Positions 26,278 through 35,776 of a stretch of DNA of 49,950 bases are shown here, piece after piece. This DNA is from an uncultured Helicobacter sp. (lineage in GTDB: Bacteria; Campylobacterota; Campylobacteria; Campylobacterales; Helicobacteraceae): contig CASFZH010000009.1 in assembly GCA_949299115.1 (NCBI GenBank), forward strand, positions 1 to 49,950. The letters are read 5' to 3'. Below the pieces are notes generated by a model. That model saw only the letters and a list, made by a program, of their open reading frames with translations, was not told the DNA's origin and ran no database searches. Numbering within the stretch: position 1 is the stretch's first letter; each line of letters starts with the position of its first letter. The translations under genes were made by a program, and so were the position numbers.

Positions 26278-26832
26278 TTATATACTCAAATATATCATAA
26301 AAATTGTAATAAACAATCCACATAAGAAAGTTAATAGTGCACCACTACGCTTGTTTTTACAAAAAGAGGTTACAACCAATCCACTAAAATAAAAAAACAT
26401 TAATGAAATAGCAAAACTCACAGCGATAATATCAAAATAAATTTTTCCCTTCCCTTTGTGCATAAGCAATAAAATACCATAGATTCCACGTTCAACTACT
26501 AAAATTTTATAGTTGCCATTTTTATCTTTCAGCAATGTAGCACTATAACGAATCGAACCCATACTCATATTACCTCGTACATTTTTTATTGCTGTCTCAT
26601 CAGGAATTTTTAAATTATTTTTCTTAAGAGTCTGCACAATTACCTGTTGTTCCTGACCTTTTGTCGGCACAAAATCAAGAAAAAATTCATAAATATTTGC
26701 ACCATATTCTTCCTTAACACCAAACAAATACAGGGCACCAGTAAAGGCGTATATAAAAGCGGCGGGTAAAAAAAATAAGCTTAGATATAAGTGTATTTTC
26801 ATCCATACTTTTTTTTTCTCAAATAAAAACAT
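26278..26832 (-). CDS. PepSY-associated transmembrane helix protein
   Basis: A 184-residue inner-membrane protein with three or four helices (about 10-37, 130-150 and 158-182) and a periplasmic segment of about 75 residues. The opening KKVWMKIHLYLSLFFLPAAF followed by YAFTGALYLFG is the PepSY-TM helix signature (WR/K-x-H-xx-L…FxxxGxxL), and a mid-protein LLLMHKGKGK fits the loop before the last helices. Family members are small or large membrane proteins often linked to iron-siderophore systems or reductases; this short form has no assigned role. The start is at MFLFEKKKVW, where GGAG precedes the ATG by five bases; a longer frame starting 10 codons upstream overlaps that ribosome site. Confidence 0.75.
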   Translation of the reverse strand: MFLFEKKKVWMKIHLYLSLFFLPAAFIYAFTGALYLFGVKEEYGANIYEFFLDFVPTKGQEQQVIVQTLKKNNLKIPDETAIKNVRGNMSMGSIRYSATLLKDKNGNYKILVVERGIYGILLLMHKGKGKIYFDIIAVSFAISLMFFYFSGLVVTSFCKNKRSGALLTFLCGLFITIFMIYLSI

Positions 26833-27276
26833 ATATTCTCCATAATAATTTAAACTATACAAAATTTACTTTGCTTCAAAAACTCCGTTCATTATGTAAG
26901 CAAGTGCAAACTTGAAATAAAAATTAAAACTTATACTTGAATTTAATTATAACATAAAAAATAACAATAATAAAATCTAATATTTTATAAATACAATTTT
27001 AACAATAATAAGAGTTATAAAAGTTTATTTAAAATGGAAATTTGAATTTTTGTAACAAAAATTGTATATTGCAATGGAAATATCCTATCCCTACTAGAAA
27101 AAAATGGGAAAAAACGATACAATGAAAAGACTCTGGTAGTGGCAACATGTAGACATGTTTTATTTTAATCTAAGCTCTTACATATTCTCAATATGATTAT
27201 TAACAAACAGTATGCATAGGTGCCAACCAGATTCGGTTATACTATTGTTACACATTCTCAACGTTAAGGAGTTATT
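26833..27276. promoter_or_regulatory. gltA upstream region
   Basis: Gene-free 444 bases. TATACT at 27238-27243, 33 bases before gltA, is the probable -10. Nothing else with clear structure was seen. Confidence 0.4.
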
Positions 27277-28569
27277 ATGGGCAAAGAGACTATTACACTA
27301 ACTAATAATGAAACTGGTGAAAGTTTTGAATTCAATCTAATAAAATGCACACGGGGACCAAAGGCAATTAATTTTAGTAAATTATTTGATACCACAAAAC
27401 TATTCTCTTATGACCCTGGTTATGGCAGTACAGCTGGCTGTGAATCAACAATAAGCTATGTAAATGGTAAAGATGGCGAACTGCTTTACAAGGGTATCCC
27501 AATTCAAGATTTAGTAGCCCAATACAAATTTACAGATGTTTGTCGTCTCCTAATCACAGAAGATGGGCTACCAAAAAACGCAACAGAATCTAAAGAGTTT
27601 GATTTAGAGTTACGTCACAGAGGATTTTTGCATGAAAGACTAAAAGGTGTTTTTCATGCCTTTCCAGACAAAGCACATCCAATGGCAACACTTTCAGCTC
27701 TTGTAAGTGTTTTGGCAACTCTTTATTATGATCATAAAGACATGGATGATGAAGATGATTATCAAATGATGGCAAGAAGAATAATTGCTAAAACTGCGAC
27801 AATGGTAGCTTTTTGTTATCGTCATAGCGTTGGTGCCCCATTCATTGAACCCGATATTTCAAAGAGCTATGTAGAAAATTTTCTCTATATGTTACGTGGA
27901 TATCCGCATGGTAAATTCAAATACACATTGCAAGGAGAGCAAGGCATTGAAGAGGTTGAAATCGAAGCTTTGGATAAAATCCTCACTTTGCATGCCGAAC
28001 ATGGACAAAACGCGTCTACCACAACCGTAAGAAATGTAGCTTCCACTGGAGTACATCCTTATGCCGCTATTTCGGCTGGTATTGCAGCATTATGGGGTCC
28101 TGCACATGGCGGAGCTAATGAAGCAGTCTTAAAGCAATTAAACGAAATTGGTGATGTCAAAAATGTAGATAAGTATATTGCAAAAGTAAAGGATAAAAAT
28201 GATCCATTTAGACTTATGGGATTTGGACATAGAGTATATAAAAACTACGACCCACGTGCAAAAACATTGAGGTCTTTGAAAGATGATCTCAATCGACGTG
28301 GTATCAAAATGGATACAAGACTAAGTGAAATCGCAGAAAAAGTTGAAGAGGTGGCCTTACACGATGATTATTTTATTGAAAGAAAACTCTATCCCAATGT
28401 AGATTTTTATAGTGGCATTATTCTCACAGCATTAAAGATTCCAACAGAACTTTTTACTCCGATATTTGTGCTTGGAAGAATGCCGGGATGGTGTGCAAAT
28501 CTAATAGAGCATGTTAAAAATCCGTCTGTAAGAATAACACGTCCAAGGCAAGTTTATTTAGGACAATAG
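27277..28569 (+). CDS. gltA: Citrate synthase
   Basis: Condenses acetyl-CoA with oxaloacetate to citrate, entry to the TCA cycle. The 430-residue protein is of the type II (Gram-negative hexameric) length. Catalytic blocks are visible: the first histidine in [19 protein letters not shown], the second histidine in [16 protein letters not shown], and [18 protein letters not shown] followed by the catalytic aspartate in [10 protein letters not shown]. The C-terminal end [14 protein letters not shown] is the family signature. The ATG has an AAGGAG ribosome site. It appears to be monocistronic, with a weak nine-base inverted repeat (28645-28653 / 28668-28676) beyond the stop as the only terminator candidate. 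Confidence 0.97.
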   Translation: MGKETITLTNNETGESFEFNLIKCTRGPKAINFSKLFDTTKLFSYDPGYGSTAGCESTISYVNGKDGELLYKGIPIQDLVAQYKFTDVCRLLITEDGLPKNATESKEFDLELRHRGFLHERLKGVFHAFPDKAHPMATLSALVSVLATLYYDHKDMDDEDDYQMMARRIIAKTATMVAFCYRHSVGAPFIEPDISKSYVENFLYMLRGYPHGKFKYTLQGEQGIEEVEIEALDKILTLHAEHGQNASTTTVRNVASTGVHPYAAISAGIAALWGPAHGGANEAVLKQLNEIGDVKNVDKYIAKVKDKNDPFRLMGFGHRVYKNYDPRAKTLRSLKDDLNRRGIKMDTRLSEIAEKVEEVALHDDYFIERKLYPNVDFYSGIILTALKIPTELFTPIFVLGRMPGWCANLIEHVKNPSVRITRPRQVYLGQ

Positions 28570-28965
28570 TTATATTGAAACATGATATTATAATGCTTGC
28601 TATTTCTCTATCTAACACTGTACGAACATAGTATATTGAAAATCATTTAGAATTTTGACACTCAATGATTCTAAATATATGGATTGAATTACTAAATATA
28701 TTAAAATATTTAGCTAATATGCTTATAACTTTATTACTAGATATAATTAGGGTAGTCGTTATTGTATTACAAAAAACTTACAATTTCATTAAAATAAAAT
28801 ATATAAAAATTTTAGAAACTTTTTATAAAAATTAGTAATAAATTAATGAAAACTTATTATAATTAGGAAAGTTTTTGTTTTTCAATCTTTGGCCATCAAA
28901 TGTAAATAGTCTTTACATAATTGTGAAAAACAAGACATATTTATTTAATGAATAAGAGGTAGATT
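28570..28965. other. Spacer between gltA and the small HTH gene
   Basis: No gene. Contains the weak inverted repeat ATTTAGAAT / ATTCTAAAT (28645-28676) and very AT-rich sequence upstream of the small HTH gene; no unambiguous promoter could be picked. Confidence 0.35.
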
Positions 28966-29226
28966 ATGACTATTGAAAATTTTGAAAATCAACTTAAAAT
29001 GCTAAAACTTAAGAAAAAAGAGTTTGCAGCCATGGTAAATGCAGGTTATACTGGTGTAGTTGGTTGGAATACAAGAGGTGTAACTCCTGAATGGGTGGAT
29101 AGTTGGCTTGCAAATTACGCAAAAGCAAAAAAATACGATGAGATACGTAATATCATAGAAGATAAATTAAATGCTGATGATAGAGAAGCAGATAGAGCTC
29201 AAATTTACAGTGGTATGAATATATAA
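28966..29226 (+). CDS. Small helix-turn-helix protein
   Basis: An 86-residue cytoplasmic protein. Its first half reads as an XRE/Cro-like HTH: LKLKKKEFAAMVNAGYTG (helices 1-2 and turn) then VVGWNTRGVTPEWVDSWLAN, the GWN-x-R-x-x-TPxWV pattern typical of short epsilonproteobacterial HTH proteins of unknown target. The C-terminal third is charged and helical (EIRNIIEDKLNADDREADRA). The ribosome site AAGAGGT precedes the ATG. It stands alone in a gene-poor stretch, so its targets cannot be guessed from context; it could be a DNA-binding regulator or a domesticated phage-type protein. Confidence 0.72.
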   Translation: MTIENFENQLKMLKLKKKEFAAMVNAGYTGVVGWNTRGVTPEWVDSWLANYAKAKKYDEIRNIIEDKLNADDREADRAQIYSGMNI

Positions 29227-29862
29227 ATGTATGAAAACTATAAATATACTTGTTAGATAGCTTTACATAATGTGAAATCTAATGAGTTCAATGAATATAG
29301 AGTTAAACTTTTTAATACTAGAACAATTTTTTAACATTCTGCATCGTTCATTTTTTAATAAGTAGCATTCTTATTTCTATATTATATGGATCTTAATACT
29401 TAAGTTTACTTCACAATTCAAAACAAAGTAAAATATATCTCAAATAGTCAAATGACTTAAAGCAAAAATTGTAAAATAATATTTCACAGCAATATACACC
29501 CATGTAGATGTCATAACTTATTGATACAAATATTATAAATGGATTTGCCTATATCAACAAATACAAATGTGTACTGATAATTACAGTAAAATAAAGACTA
29601 TACTTCCATACTTATACTCATTTATTATAAATAAAATAAAATATTTAGCCAGAATCATATTCTTAAAAATAATAATTAGAAGCTATGTAATATAGTAAAA
29701 TATGTTATATATAAAGAAAATAAACACTTCGCGATTCTATCTTACATATCTCACTTGGATTCATAATTGCTTATCACTTACTAACATAACTATAAGCTTA
29801 ATTTAGCAAATTACATAAGCTTCGTATTGTTGCTGACCTCTATACAATATCAAGGAAATAAT
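29227..29862. other. Gene-free AT-rich spacer
   Basis: About 635 bases with no open frame of note on either strand and no strong hairpin. I see nothing I can name in it apart from the ribosome-binding sequence of the next gene. Confidence 0.4.
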
Positions 29863-30189
29863 ATGCAACTGAAAAAAATAATATTCATGTTTCTAGGTAT
29901 TCTTTTTTATTATGCACCCCTATTTGCAATATCTGAAAATATTGAGGCAGAATATGAAAATATATGTTGGGATTGCTATAATCCAGAGATTCCGATACAA
30001 AATTTTTTACTTAAATACAGAGAAATTCTACGTAATCTCTGTTTTAAAAAAGATGCAAAAGCATGTTATATGATGGCAAAATTATATACCGCACTCCATA
30101 ATGATATAGATGCACAAGATTATTGGCAAAAATCATGTAAACTTGGAATCAAAAAAGCATGTCCAATGGTAGAAGATGAAGATGATTAA
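29863..30189 (+). CDS. Short secreted Sel1-like (mini-Hcp) protein
   Basis: A 108-residue secreted protein: signal peptide to about residue 24 (…YAPLFA), then CWDCYN and a single Sel1/Hcp unit with the cysteine spacing LCFKKDAKACYMMAKLYTAL and SCKLGIKKACPM, ending in an acidic DEDD tail. The last unit closely matches the C-terminal cap of the large Hcp protein (SCNLGDKKAC) at both protein and DNA level, so it probably arose from that gene by duplication and loss. The ATG chosen has an AAGGA ribosome site; an upstream in-frame TTG has none. Function unknown; likely periplasmic. Confidence 0.75.
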   Translation: MQLKKIIFMFLGILFYYAPLFAISENIEAEYENICWDCYNPEIPIQNFLLKYREILRNLCFKKDAKACYMMAKLYTALHNDIDAQDYWQKSCKLGIKKACPMVEDEDD

Positions 30190-30322
30190 TACTAAAAAAA
30201 CTCAAATATCCCAAAAATACCACCTAAATAGTACAACAGCAAACATTATCACATTTAAACATTGAATACACACTTCAAAATTATAAAATCAAGAAAACAT
30301 AATATATTTCATGTAATTATGA

Positions 30323-30328
30323 TAAAAT
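30323..30328 (+). promoter_or_regulatory. -10 element of rplY
   Basis: TAAAAT in ATGATAAAATACAC, 32 bases before the rplY ATG, with AAAGGA as the ribosome site. Confidence 0.4.
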
Positions 30329-30359
30329 ACACTTTTCAATATTTTTAAAAAGGATAAAT

Positions 30360-30896
30360 ATGTTAGAAGGCAAACTTAGAGATAGTATTAGTAAGTCTAA
30401 CGCTAAAGCGTTAAAACGAGATGGTTATCTAATTGCCAATATTTATGGTAAAGGGCAAAAAAATGTGCATTGTGCATTTAAACGTAATGATTTCATTAAA
30501 TACATGCGGACAAAATCAAATCTCATCTTTCCTATAAAAATTAGCAATGATATATATGAAGTCGTAGTGCAAGAATACCAAAAAGATCCAATAACTAGCG
30601 AAATTTTACACGTTGACATGATGTTCGCACATAAAGGTGTAGTAGCAAAATTTAAAGTTCCAATTAAGACGAGTGGTTCTCCTATTGGATTAAAAAATAA
30701 AGGGGTATTGGTATTTTCACGTAAAAGAATTGCAGTAAAATGTGATGCATCAGTATTACCAAATCATTATATGCTTGACGTAACCCCACTTGATGTTGGA
30801 CATACTATTCTAATACGTGACTTACCGCAAATAGATGGCGTTACTATTGTAGAGAAACCATCTGTCGCCGTTGTGGGTGTTATTAAAGCAAAATAA
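30360..30896 (+). CDS. rplY: 50S ribosomal protein L25 / Ctc
   Basis: Binds 5S rRNA in the large subunit. At 178 residues it is the two-domain (TL5/Ctc) form: an N-terminal 5S-binding beta-barrel (LRDSISKSNAKALKRDGYLI, IYGKGQ) and a C-terminal domain with VVQEYQKDPITSEILHVDM and GVTIVEKPSVAVVGV. In H. pylori, as I remember it, this gene precedes pth; here no pth follows, and the next sequence is a hairpin and then eroded DNA. This is a sign of rearrangement downstream. Confidence 0.94.
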   Translation: MLEGKLRDSISKSNAKALKRDGYLIANIYGKGQKNVHCAFKRNDFIKYMRTKSNLIFPIKISNDIYEVVVQEYQKDPITSEILHVDMMFAHKGVVAKFKVPIKTSGSPIGLKNKGVLVFSRKRIAVKCDASVLPNHYMLDVTPLDVGHTILIRDLPQIDGVTIVEKPSVAVVGVIKAK

Positions 30897-30912
30897 TATT
30901 ATCAAATATTTT

Positions 30913-30951
30913 TGCGACATTCTTCCTACTTTCACAATAAGGAATGTCGCA
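30913..30951 (+). terminator. Hairpin downstream of rplY
   Basis: A perfect 10-base stem TGCGACATTC / GAATGTCGCA, extended by a few more pairs with a bulge, 17 bases after the rplY stop. It is the strongest hairpin in the area, but no T-run follows. Confidence 0.5.
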
Positions 30952-31170
30952 TACATTCCAAGCTGCTGAAGAATCTAGCTTTTTGTTAATTACATAATTT
31001 TACAAAAGTTCTATAACTATACGGTAAAATGGATTGATTTCAATAAAATCTTCTATCAGCAACAAAATATAGTATTACAATATTTTTGTGCTTAATACTC
31101 ACAAATCACAACAACCTTAACTACAATATTTTTAACCTATATTTACAAACATACATAAAATAAAGCTTTA

Positions 31171-31713
31171 TTATGTTTTAGTATCAGAATCACATTGTTT
31201 TGTCTTATTTGTAATATTCACATTAGTTACAATATAGCGAAGTATATAAAAAAATACAATATACAACATAAAATCATATTGTAATGTATAGATAAGATTC
31301 AAACATAAATTTATCATGTATTGCACTACAATATCATAACTACTTATTTGCAACTGATTGAGGATTAATAGGACATTAAGATATAAAAACTTTTGCAACA
31401 TAATAAATTGGGTTGTTATAAACCCATAATAATAAATCGTATTTAGAAACCCTAGAATATTGGAATATATAAATGAGATATTCAATAGAATCTTAAGTCC
31501 TCAAAAAAAATGTTGCTAATACTAAAAGAATCTCAATATTGTATTTTCATTAATAGGGCTAGGTGTCTTCCAAAGACCGCTCAAAAACATGACACTATAC
31601 ACCCAAGCCATAATTAAACCTAATTGCAAATCACATAGAATTATTTTTCGATTGCAATATAATAATAATGCTTTGTGATATAGCGATGTCAAAAGTAAAT
31701 ATCGGATTAATAT
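31171..31713 (-). pseudogene. Broken integral membrane protein gene (probable)
   Basis: Two minus-strand open stretches lie end to end. The first (31713-31522, 63 codons, no proper start) contains LGLIMAWVYSVMFLSGLW and KTPSPINENTILRF. The second (31485-31171, TTG start, 104 codons) is strongly hydrophobic with three or so helices. A shift of frame in the 37 bases between them would join them into one membrane protein of about 180 residues. I do not recognise the family, and chance open frames in such AT-rich DNA cannot be excluded; the first piece looks the more protein-like. Confidence 0.35.
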
Positions 31714-32165
31714 TCAATGAATCATTAATTTTAAATTGTAAAAAAGTTTGTAGAATCCAAAAGTTTATAATGCTACATTTTTAATTAAATTAAACCTTAG
31801 TTTCACATATGAATTGCAATAAAAAATTTACTCATGCCAAATCATAAAAAACAAAAAAAATCTTAGCTGAATTTCATAATTCATCTGATAAAAATTACAT
31901 TGTAAAAAACTTAAATGCTTTGGAGAATCAAATAATCATGAAAATTTAAAATTTTCATGTCCAAATATATTTATACATATTCTAGTACAAAAACACATAA
32001 ACAAAGAAAGCACTAGTATACAATCCTCCTTGATTTATACTATAAAATTCTATTGATTCTCAAATTAACATTACTTTACAAAAACTTTACAATCTTTATG
32101 ATTATATTTTACATAATGTTCCTATACTTAGTAAAGATTTTACATTATGCATTAACGAGTAGAAT
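31714..32165. other. Spacer upstream of pstB
   Basis: AT-rich, no gene. It occupies the place where pstS, pstC and pstA would be expected; no remnant of them could be read. Confidence 0.35.
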
Positions 32166-32924
32166 ATGGATAAAAAACTTATCTTTAGCATCAAAGATAT
32201 GAATCTCTTCTATGGCGATTTTCACGCACTTAAAAATATCAATATGGATATTTACAAGGGCGATGTAACCGCTTTCATCGGACCTAGTGGCTGCGGAAAA
32301 AGCACTTTTATCAAAAGCCTCAATCGCATGAATGACCTTATTGAAGGCTGCAAGATAAAGGGCAAGATTCTCTTTCGCGGAGACAATATCTATAAAAAAT
32401 ACGATGTCAATGAGCTTCGCAAAAAGGTGGGCATGGTGTTTCAAAAGCCAAACCCATTCCCAATGAGTATCTATGACAATATCACCTTTGGTCCTAAAAC
32501 ACATGGGATAAAAAATAAGACAAAGCTAGATTCTATCGTGGAGGAATCGCTAAAAGATGTAGGGCTATGGAAAGATGTCAAAGATAGACTGCACAAAAGT
32601 GCACTATCCCTAAGCGGTGGGCAGCAGCAGCGGCTGTGTATCGCACGCACGATTGCGATAAATCCCGAGGTGATTTTGATGGACGAGCCCACAAGTGCAC
32701 TAGACCCCATCTCTACGCTTAAAATCGAGGAACTCATCGCTAAACTCAAAAAAGAATTTAGCATAATCATCGTTACACATAATATGCAACAAGCACATAG
32801 AATCTCCGATAAAACGGCATTCTTCCTACTAGGAGAGATGATAGAGTTTGACGATACACAAAAGATTTTTAGCAAAGCAAAAGACAAGAAAACTCAAGAT
32901 TATATTGAAGGAAAATTTGGATAA
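32166..32924 (+). CDS. pstB: Phosphate ABC transporter ATP-binding protein (PstB), without its partners
   Basis: The ATPase that powers the PstSCA phosphate importer. The 252-residue protein is complete: Walker [10 protein letters not shown] (39-47), Q-loop region [17 protein letters not shown], signature LSGGQQQR, Walker [14 protein letters not shown], and the switch histidine in IVTHNM. Its base composition is clearly GC-richer than its surroundings, with codons such as CGC, GGC and GAG that neighbours avoid. No pstS, pstC, pstA or phoU lies in the window, and both flanks are eroded genes. It may be a horizontally acquired or relocated fragment of a pst operon that is still intact, or a working subunit with partners elsewhere. 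The ribosome site is weak. Confidence 0.9.
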   Translation: MDKKLIFSIKDMNLFYGDFHALKNINMDIYKGDVTAFIGPSGCGKSTFIKSLNRMNDLIEGCKIKGKILFRGDNIYKKYDVNELRKKVGMVFQKPNPFPMSIYDNITFGPKTHGIKNKTKLDSIVEESLKDVGLWKDVKDRLHKSALSLSGGQQQRLCIARTIAINPEVILMDEPTSALDPISTLKIEELIAKLKKEFSIIIVTHNMQQAHRISDKTAFFLLGEMIEFDDTQKIFSKAKDKKTQDYIEGKFG

Positions 32925-33049
32925 TAATACTTTCTAGACCTAGAGTATTAACATTCATAACTACTACATTATATTACATTAAAATGTCGAGATAAATATA
33001 AGCAGAGATTATATATTAAACGCTATTCAACAACCACAAATGTGTTTTA

Positions 33050-33770
33050 TATACTTGCCATCACACAACATATTTTTTAGCACTATCACATACCAATAAC
33101 ATACCTTTAGTAAAAAAACCAAAAACGATCTAGGGTTTACCAAAACACAAACTTACCAAAAAAGTCGCTACTCTGCCTTTAGAATCTAATTTTAATGCAT
33201 TAAAAAAGCAGAATAACCCGATGATGACAGAATACAGCAAACTCTATAGTGCGATTAAAAATTTTGGCAAAGACTTTGTGGCACAACCCCAAGATTATAC
33301 ATAGCCGATACAGCAGTGGGAAACACGATGTTTTTGACACACTCTAAACACACACCGCTTTTCTTACCATTTGTGATGAGTTTGCCACAGCACCTGCAAG
33401 AGTGGATTACCCAAACTGATACAATCGCATTTTCCCTAGCCCACACACACTATCATAGCACTTTCTTTGCAAGCATGACACCCCTCGCTCAACTTTTACA
33501 AAAAATCTCAAAAATGTCATTAAGTTAGTGTTTGTAGAACTAGATTCTAAAAACAAGCAGGAGTATAGAATCTTACAAAAAAAGATAGTAATACCTTTGC
33601 ACTTTATGGACTCAGTATGGAGAATATCCGCGATATACTAAATGCTACCTTATATTTTGAATACTACCAAGAAAAGCTTTTTTGCATAATAATCTCGCTA
33701 AATCCTTTGTACGTGAAATACAATCCACGACGCATACACACTTAACTCCACCTAGAGGCACTCACACAAG
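33050..33770 (+). pseudogene. Multiply frameshifted gene of unrecognised family
   Basis: Consecutive protein-like segments lie in changing frames on the plus strand: LVKKPKTI, stop, GLPKHKLTKKVATLPLESNF and on to NFGKDFVAQPQ; a frame change to LYIADTAVGNTMFLTHSKHT and on to PLAQLLQKISK; another to NVIKLVFVELDSKNKQEYRI; another to SNTFALYGLSMENIRDILNA; and finally LHNNLAKSFVREIQ. The GC-richer composition matches pstB. Together they describe a soluble protein of about 240 residues that I cannot name. At least four disruptions make a working product implausible. Confidence 0.55.
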
Positions 33771-33844
33771 TTAAAATGCAATGCATAGATTCTAAATAGG
33801 CTTAAAGCCACACTCCAAATACTGCAAGACTACGCACTATAAGC

Positions 33845-34245
33845 CTATGACGTAACGCCACAATACTGCACTATATATTCAAGATTCATACGCCTGCTAT
33901 TTACAAGTTGCAGATGGACACTAGCAAATTCCCTACCATTGCTACACTTACTGCTTACTACTTTATCATCTTGATACATAATATTTAGCCAAAAGCTTAC
34001 CACTGCCAGTATAATATTTCTCAACACCCTCTACTTTACTATTTTTCTACGATACTTCGCATAGAAGATTCTTATTTTCGTCATACCATTTCTCAACGAC
34101 TTCTCTTTTGTCATTTATATGGTATTTTACGTTTAATCTTTCCATGTTTATAATACCCTTTTTCCACACAATGCTTTATTTTATCCTCTTTAACTTGTAC
34201 ATTTTAAACATTAGAAATCATATATTCAGCATACCATCTTGATTA
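33845..34245 (-). pseudogene. Decayed MORN_2-repeat (YwqK-like) gene
   Basis: Read on the minus strand with two or three frame changes and stops, the sequence gives typical MORN_2 units: VEKGYYKHGKIKRKIPYK, NDKREVVEKWYDENKNLL followed by CEVS, NSKVEGVEKYYTGSGKLL, and an end YQDDKVVSSKCSNGREF like that of YwqK-family repeat proteins. The repeats (about 23 residues, V/G-E-K-x-Y-Y/W-x-x-x-G-K-L) are clear; the reading frame is not intact. In relatives such genes are often multicopy accessory genes annotated as toxin-antitoxin YwqK-family antitoxins. Confidence 0.65.
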
Positions 34246-34331
34246 CTAAATCCTAAAATATTCCTATTATCACATCATTCATTTCACAATATATCATCTG
34301 ATTGTAAGTATTATATATTTAAGACAATGCA

Positions 34332-35093
34332 TTAAGCATTTTGTGGATTAAATATTTCTGGTAATACCCTTTTAAACGCATTGCGTTCTATTCTGGATAT
34401 TAAATTAGTAAGCATATCTCGTGGATATTGCATGAGTCTTGTTTTGTCTCCACTGCATTCTTCATATGATTCTAAAAACATATCAATCTGTGCATAAGAA
34501 TACCCCAATTCTTTTTCATCACTTTGCCCTGCATATAAGTCTGCACTTGGGGGCTTATTTATAATTTCTTGAGGTACACCTAAAAGACGGGCAAACTGGT
34601 AAATTTGCATTTTATAAAAATTCCCGACCGGATTAATCGCACAAGCCAAATCACCAAAAATCGTGCCATAACCCAACATAAGCTCAGTTTTATTGCTTGT
34701 CCCAATTACTAAGCGATTTTCCATAGCTGCAACATGATACAGTGTTGCCATACGCATTCTTGCACAAAAATTACCTCTTGTTAGAGCAGTGTGATTTGGA
34801 TATTCTTCACAAAAAACCTTATCAAAATTTTTAATTGGTATTATCTCATACGCAATATCAAATTGCTTACATAATGCAAGAGAATCGGTAATGCTAGATT
34901 CCGATGAACTAAGAGAAGGCATAAAAATCGCTTTAATATTTTCCCCTAGAGCTTTTTTACACAAAAGTGCTACGACAGCACTGTCAATGCCACCGCTCAA
35001 TCCAACTACTGCCTGTTTGAAACCACGACCATGTATGGCCTTTTGTAAAAAATCAATAACAGATTCTACAGTTTTAGAAGTAATCTTTTGCAT
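34332..35093 (-). CDS. nadE: NH3-dependent NAD+ synthetase (NadE)
   Basis: Last step of NAD synthesis: amidation of nicotinate adenine dinucleotide using ATP and ammonia. The protein has 253 residues, the short form without a glutaminase domain. It has the PP-loop GLSGGIDSA (32-39), RGNFCARMRMATLYHVAA, VIGTSNKTELMLGYGTIFGD and KPPSADLYAGQSDEKELG, all family signatures. The GAGGA ribosome site lies just before the ATG. It is divergent from petA across 158 bases. Confidence 0.96.
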   Translation of the reverse strand: MQKITSKTVESVIDFLQKAIHGRGFKQAVVGLSGGIDSAVVALLCKKALGENIKAIFMPSLSSSESSITDSLALCKQFDIAYEIIPIKNFDKVFCEEYPNHTALTRGNFCARMRMATLYHVAAMENRLVIGTSNKTELMLGYGTIFGDLACAINPVGNFYKMQIYQFARLLGVPQEIINKPPSADLYAGQSDEKELGYSYAQIDMFLESYEECSGDKTRLMQYPRDMLTNLISRIERNAFKRVLPEIFNPQNA

Positions 35094-35251
35094 TTATTTT
35101 CCTCAAAAAACGTGAAATATTTTACAATTTTAACAAAAAAAATATTTTACTTATCTAATCTAATATTTTTTTAAGGGTTTTTTTACTAAAATCTTATGTT
35201 TGGGAATCTAATTTTGATTTTCATAAAATTGAGACTTTAAAGGAGATAGTG

Positions 35252-35767
35252 ATGGCTGATGTCAAAAGACGAGATTTTCTTGGCATGGCATTAGGTGGTG
35301 TTGCCGGTGTCGGTGCTATTGCTGCACTTATTGCTATGAAGAAAACTTGGGATCCATTGCCTAGTGTTGTATCAGCTGGCTTCACAACCGTTGATGTGAA
35401 AGGCATGCAAGAGGGTGAAATACGTGATACACAATGGCGTGGAAAACCTGTATATATTATGAGAAAAAAATCAAGTGATGAGATTTTAGCAGACAGAGAC
35501 TTTCAGCTTGGTGATGGTTATTATAGTATCGGCATTCAAATATGTACACATTTAGGTTGTATTCCAAATTGGAAAACCAATGAAGGATTATTTCATTGTC
35601 CATGTCATGGAGGGCAGTTTACCTCTAGTGGTATCAATATTCCCGGCACTCCACCACCACGTCCATTTGATATACCGCCATTCGCAGTAAAAGGTGAAAC
35701 AACTTTGGTGTTAGGTGAAGTGGGTAAGGAATTTGAAGCAATGGTTGCTGCAACAAATAAGGCATAA
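35252..35767 (+). CDS. petA: Cytochrome bc1 complex, Rieske iron-sulfur subunit
   Basis: Carries the [2Fe-2S] cluster that takes an electron from menaquinol in the bc1 complex. The 171-residue form begins at the ATG with AGGAG six bases before; an overlapping GTG just upstream is less likely. KRRDFLGMALGG and the following hydrophobic run form the Tat-type uncleaved anchor. Cluster ligands are C98 and H100 (CTHLGC) and C116 and H119 (CPCHGG), with C103 and C118 as the disulfide pair. The first gene of petABC, nine bases before petB. Confidence 0.96.
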   Translation: MADVKRRDFLGMALGGVAGVGAIAALIAMKKTWDPLPSVVSAGFTTVDVKGMQEGEIRDTQWRGKPVYIMRKKSSDEILADRDFQLGDGYYSIGIQICTHLGCIPNWKTNEGLFHCPCHGGQFTSSGINIPGTPPPRPFDIPPFAVKGETTLVLGEVGKEFEAMVAATNKA

Positions 35768-35776
35768 GGAGAATAT

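Noticed and set aside
32471..32887. Minus-strand 138-codon frame opposite pstB
   Set aside because: Shadow of the ABC ATPase; the strong PstB motifs fix the coding strand.
33255..33446. Minus-strand frame with two CxxC-like pairs resembling a zinc ribbon
   Set aside because: It is antisense to the frameshifted pseudogene, whose plus-strand reading is more protein-like and continues beyond it in both directions.
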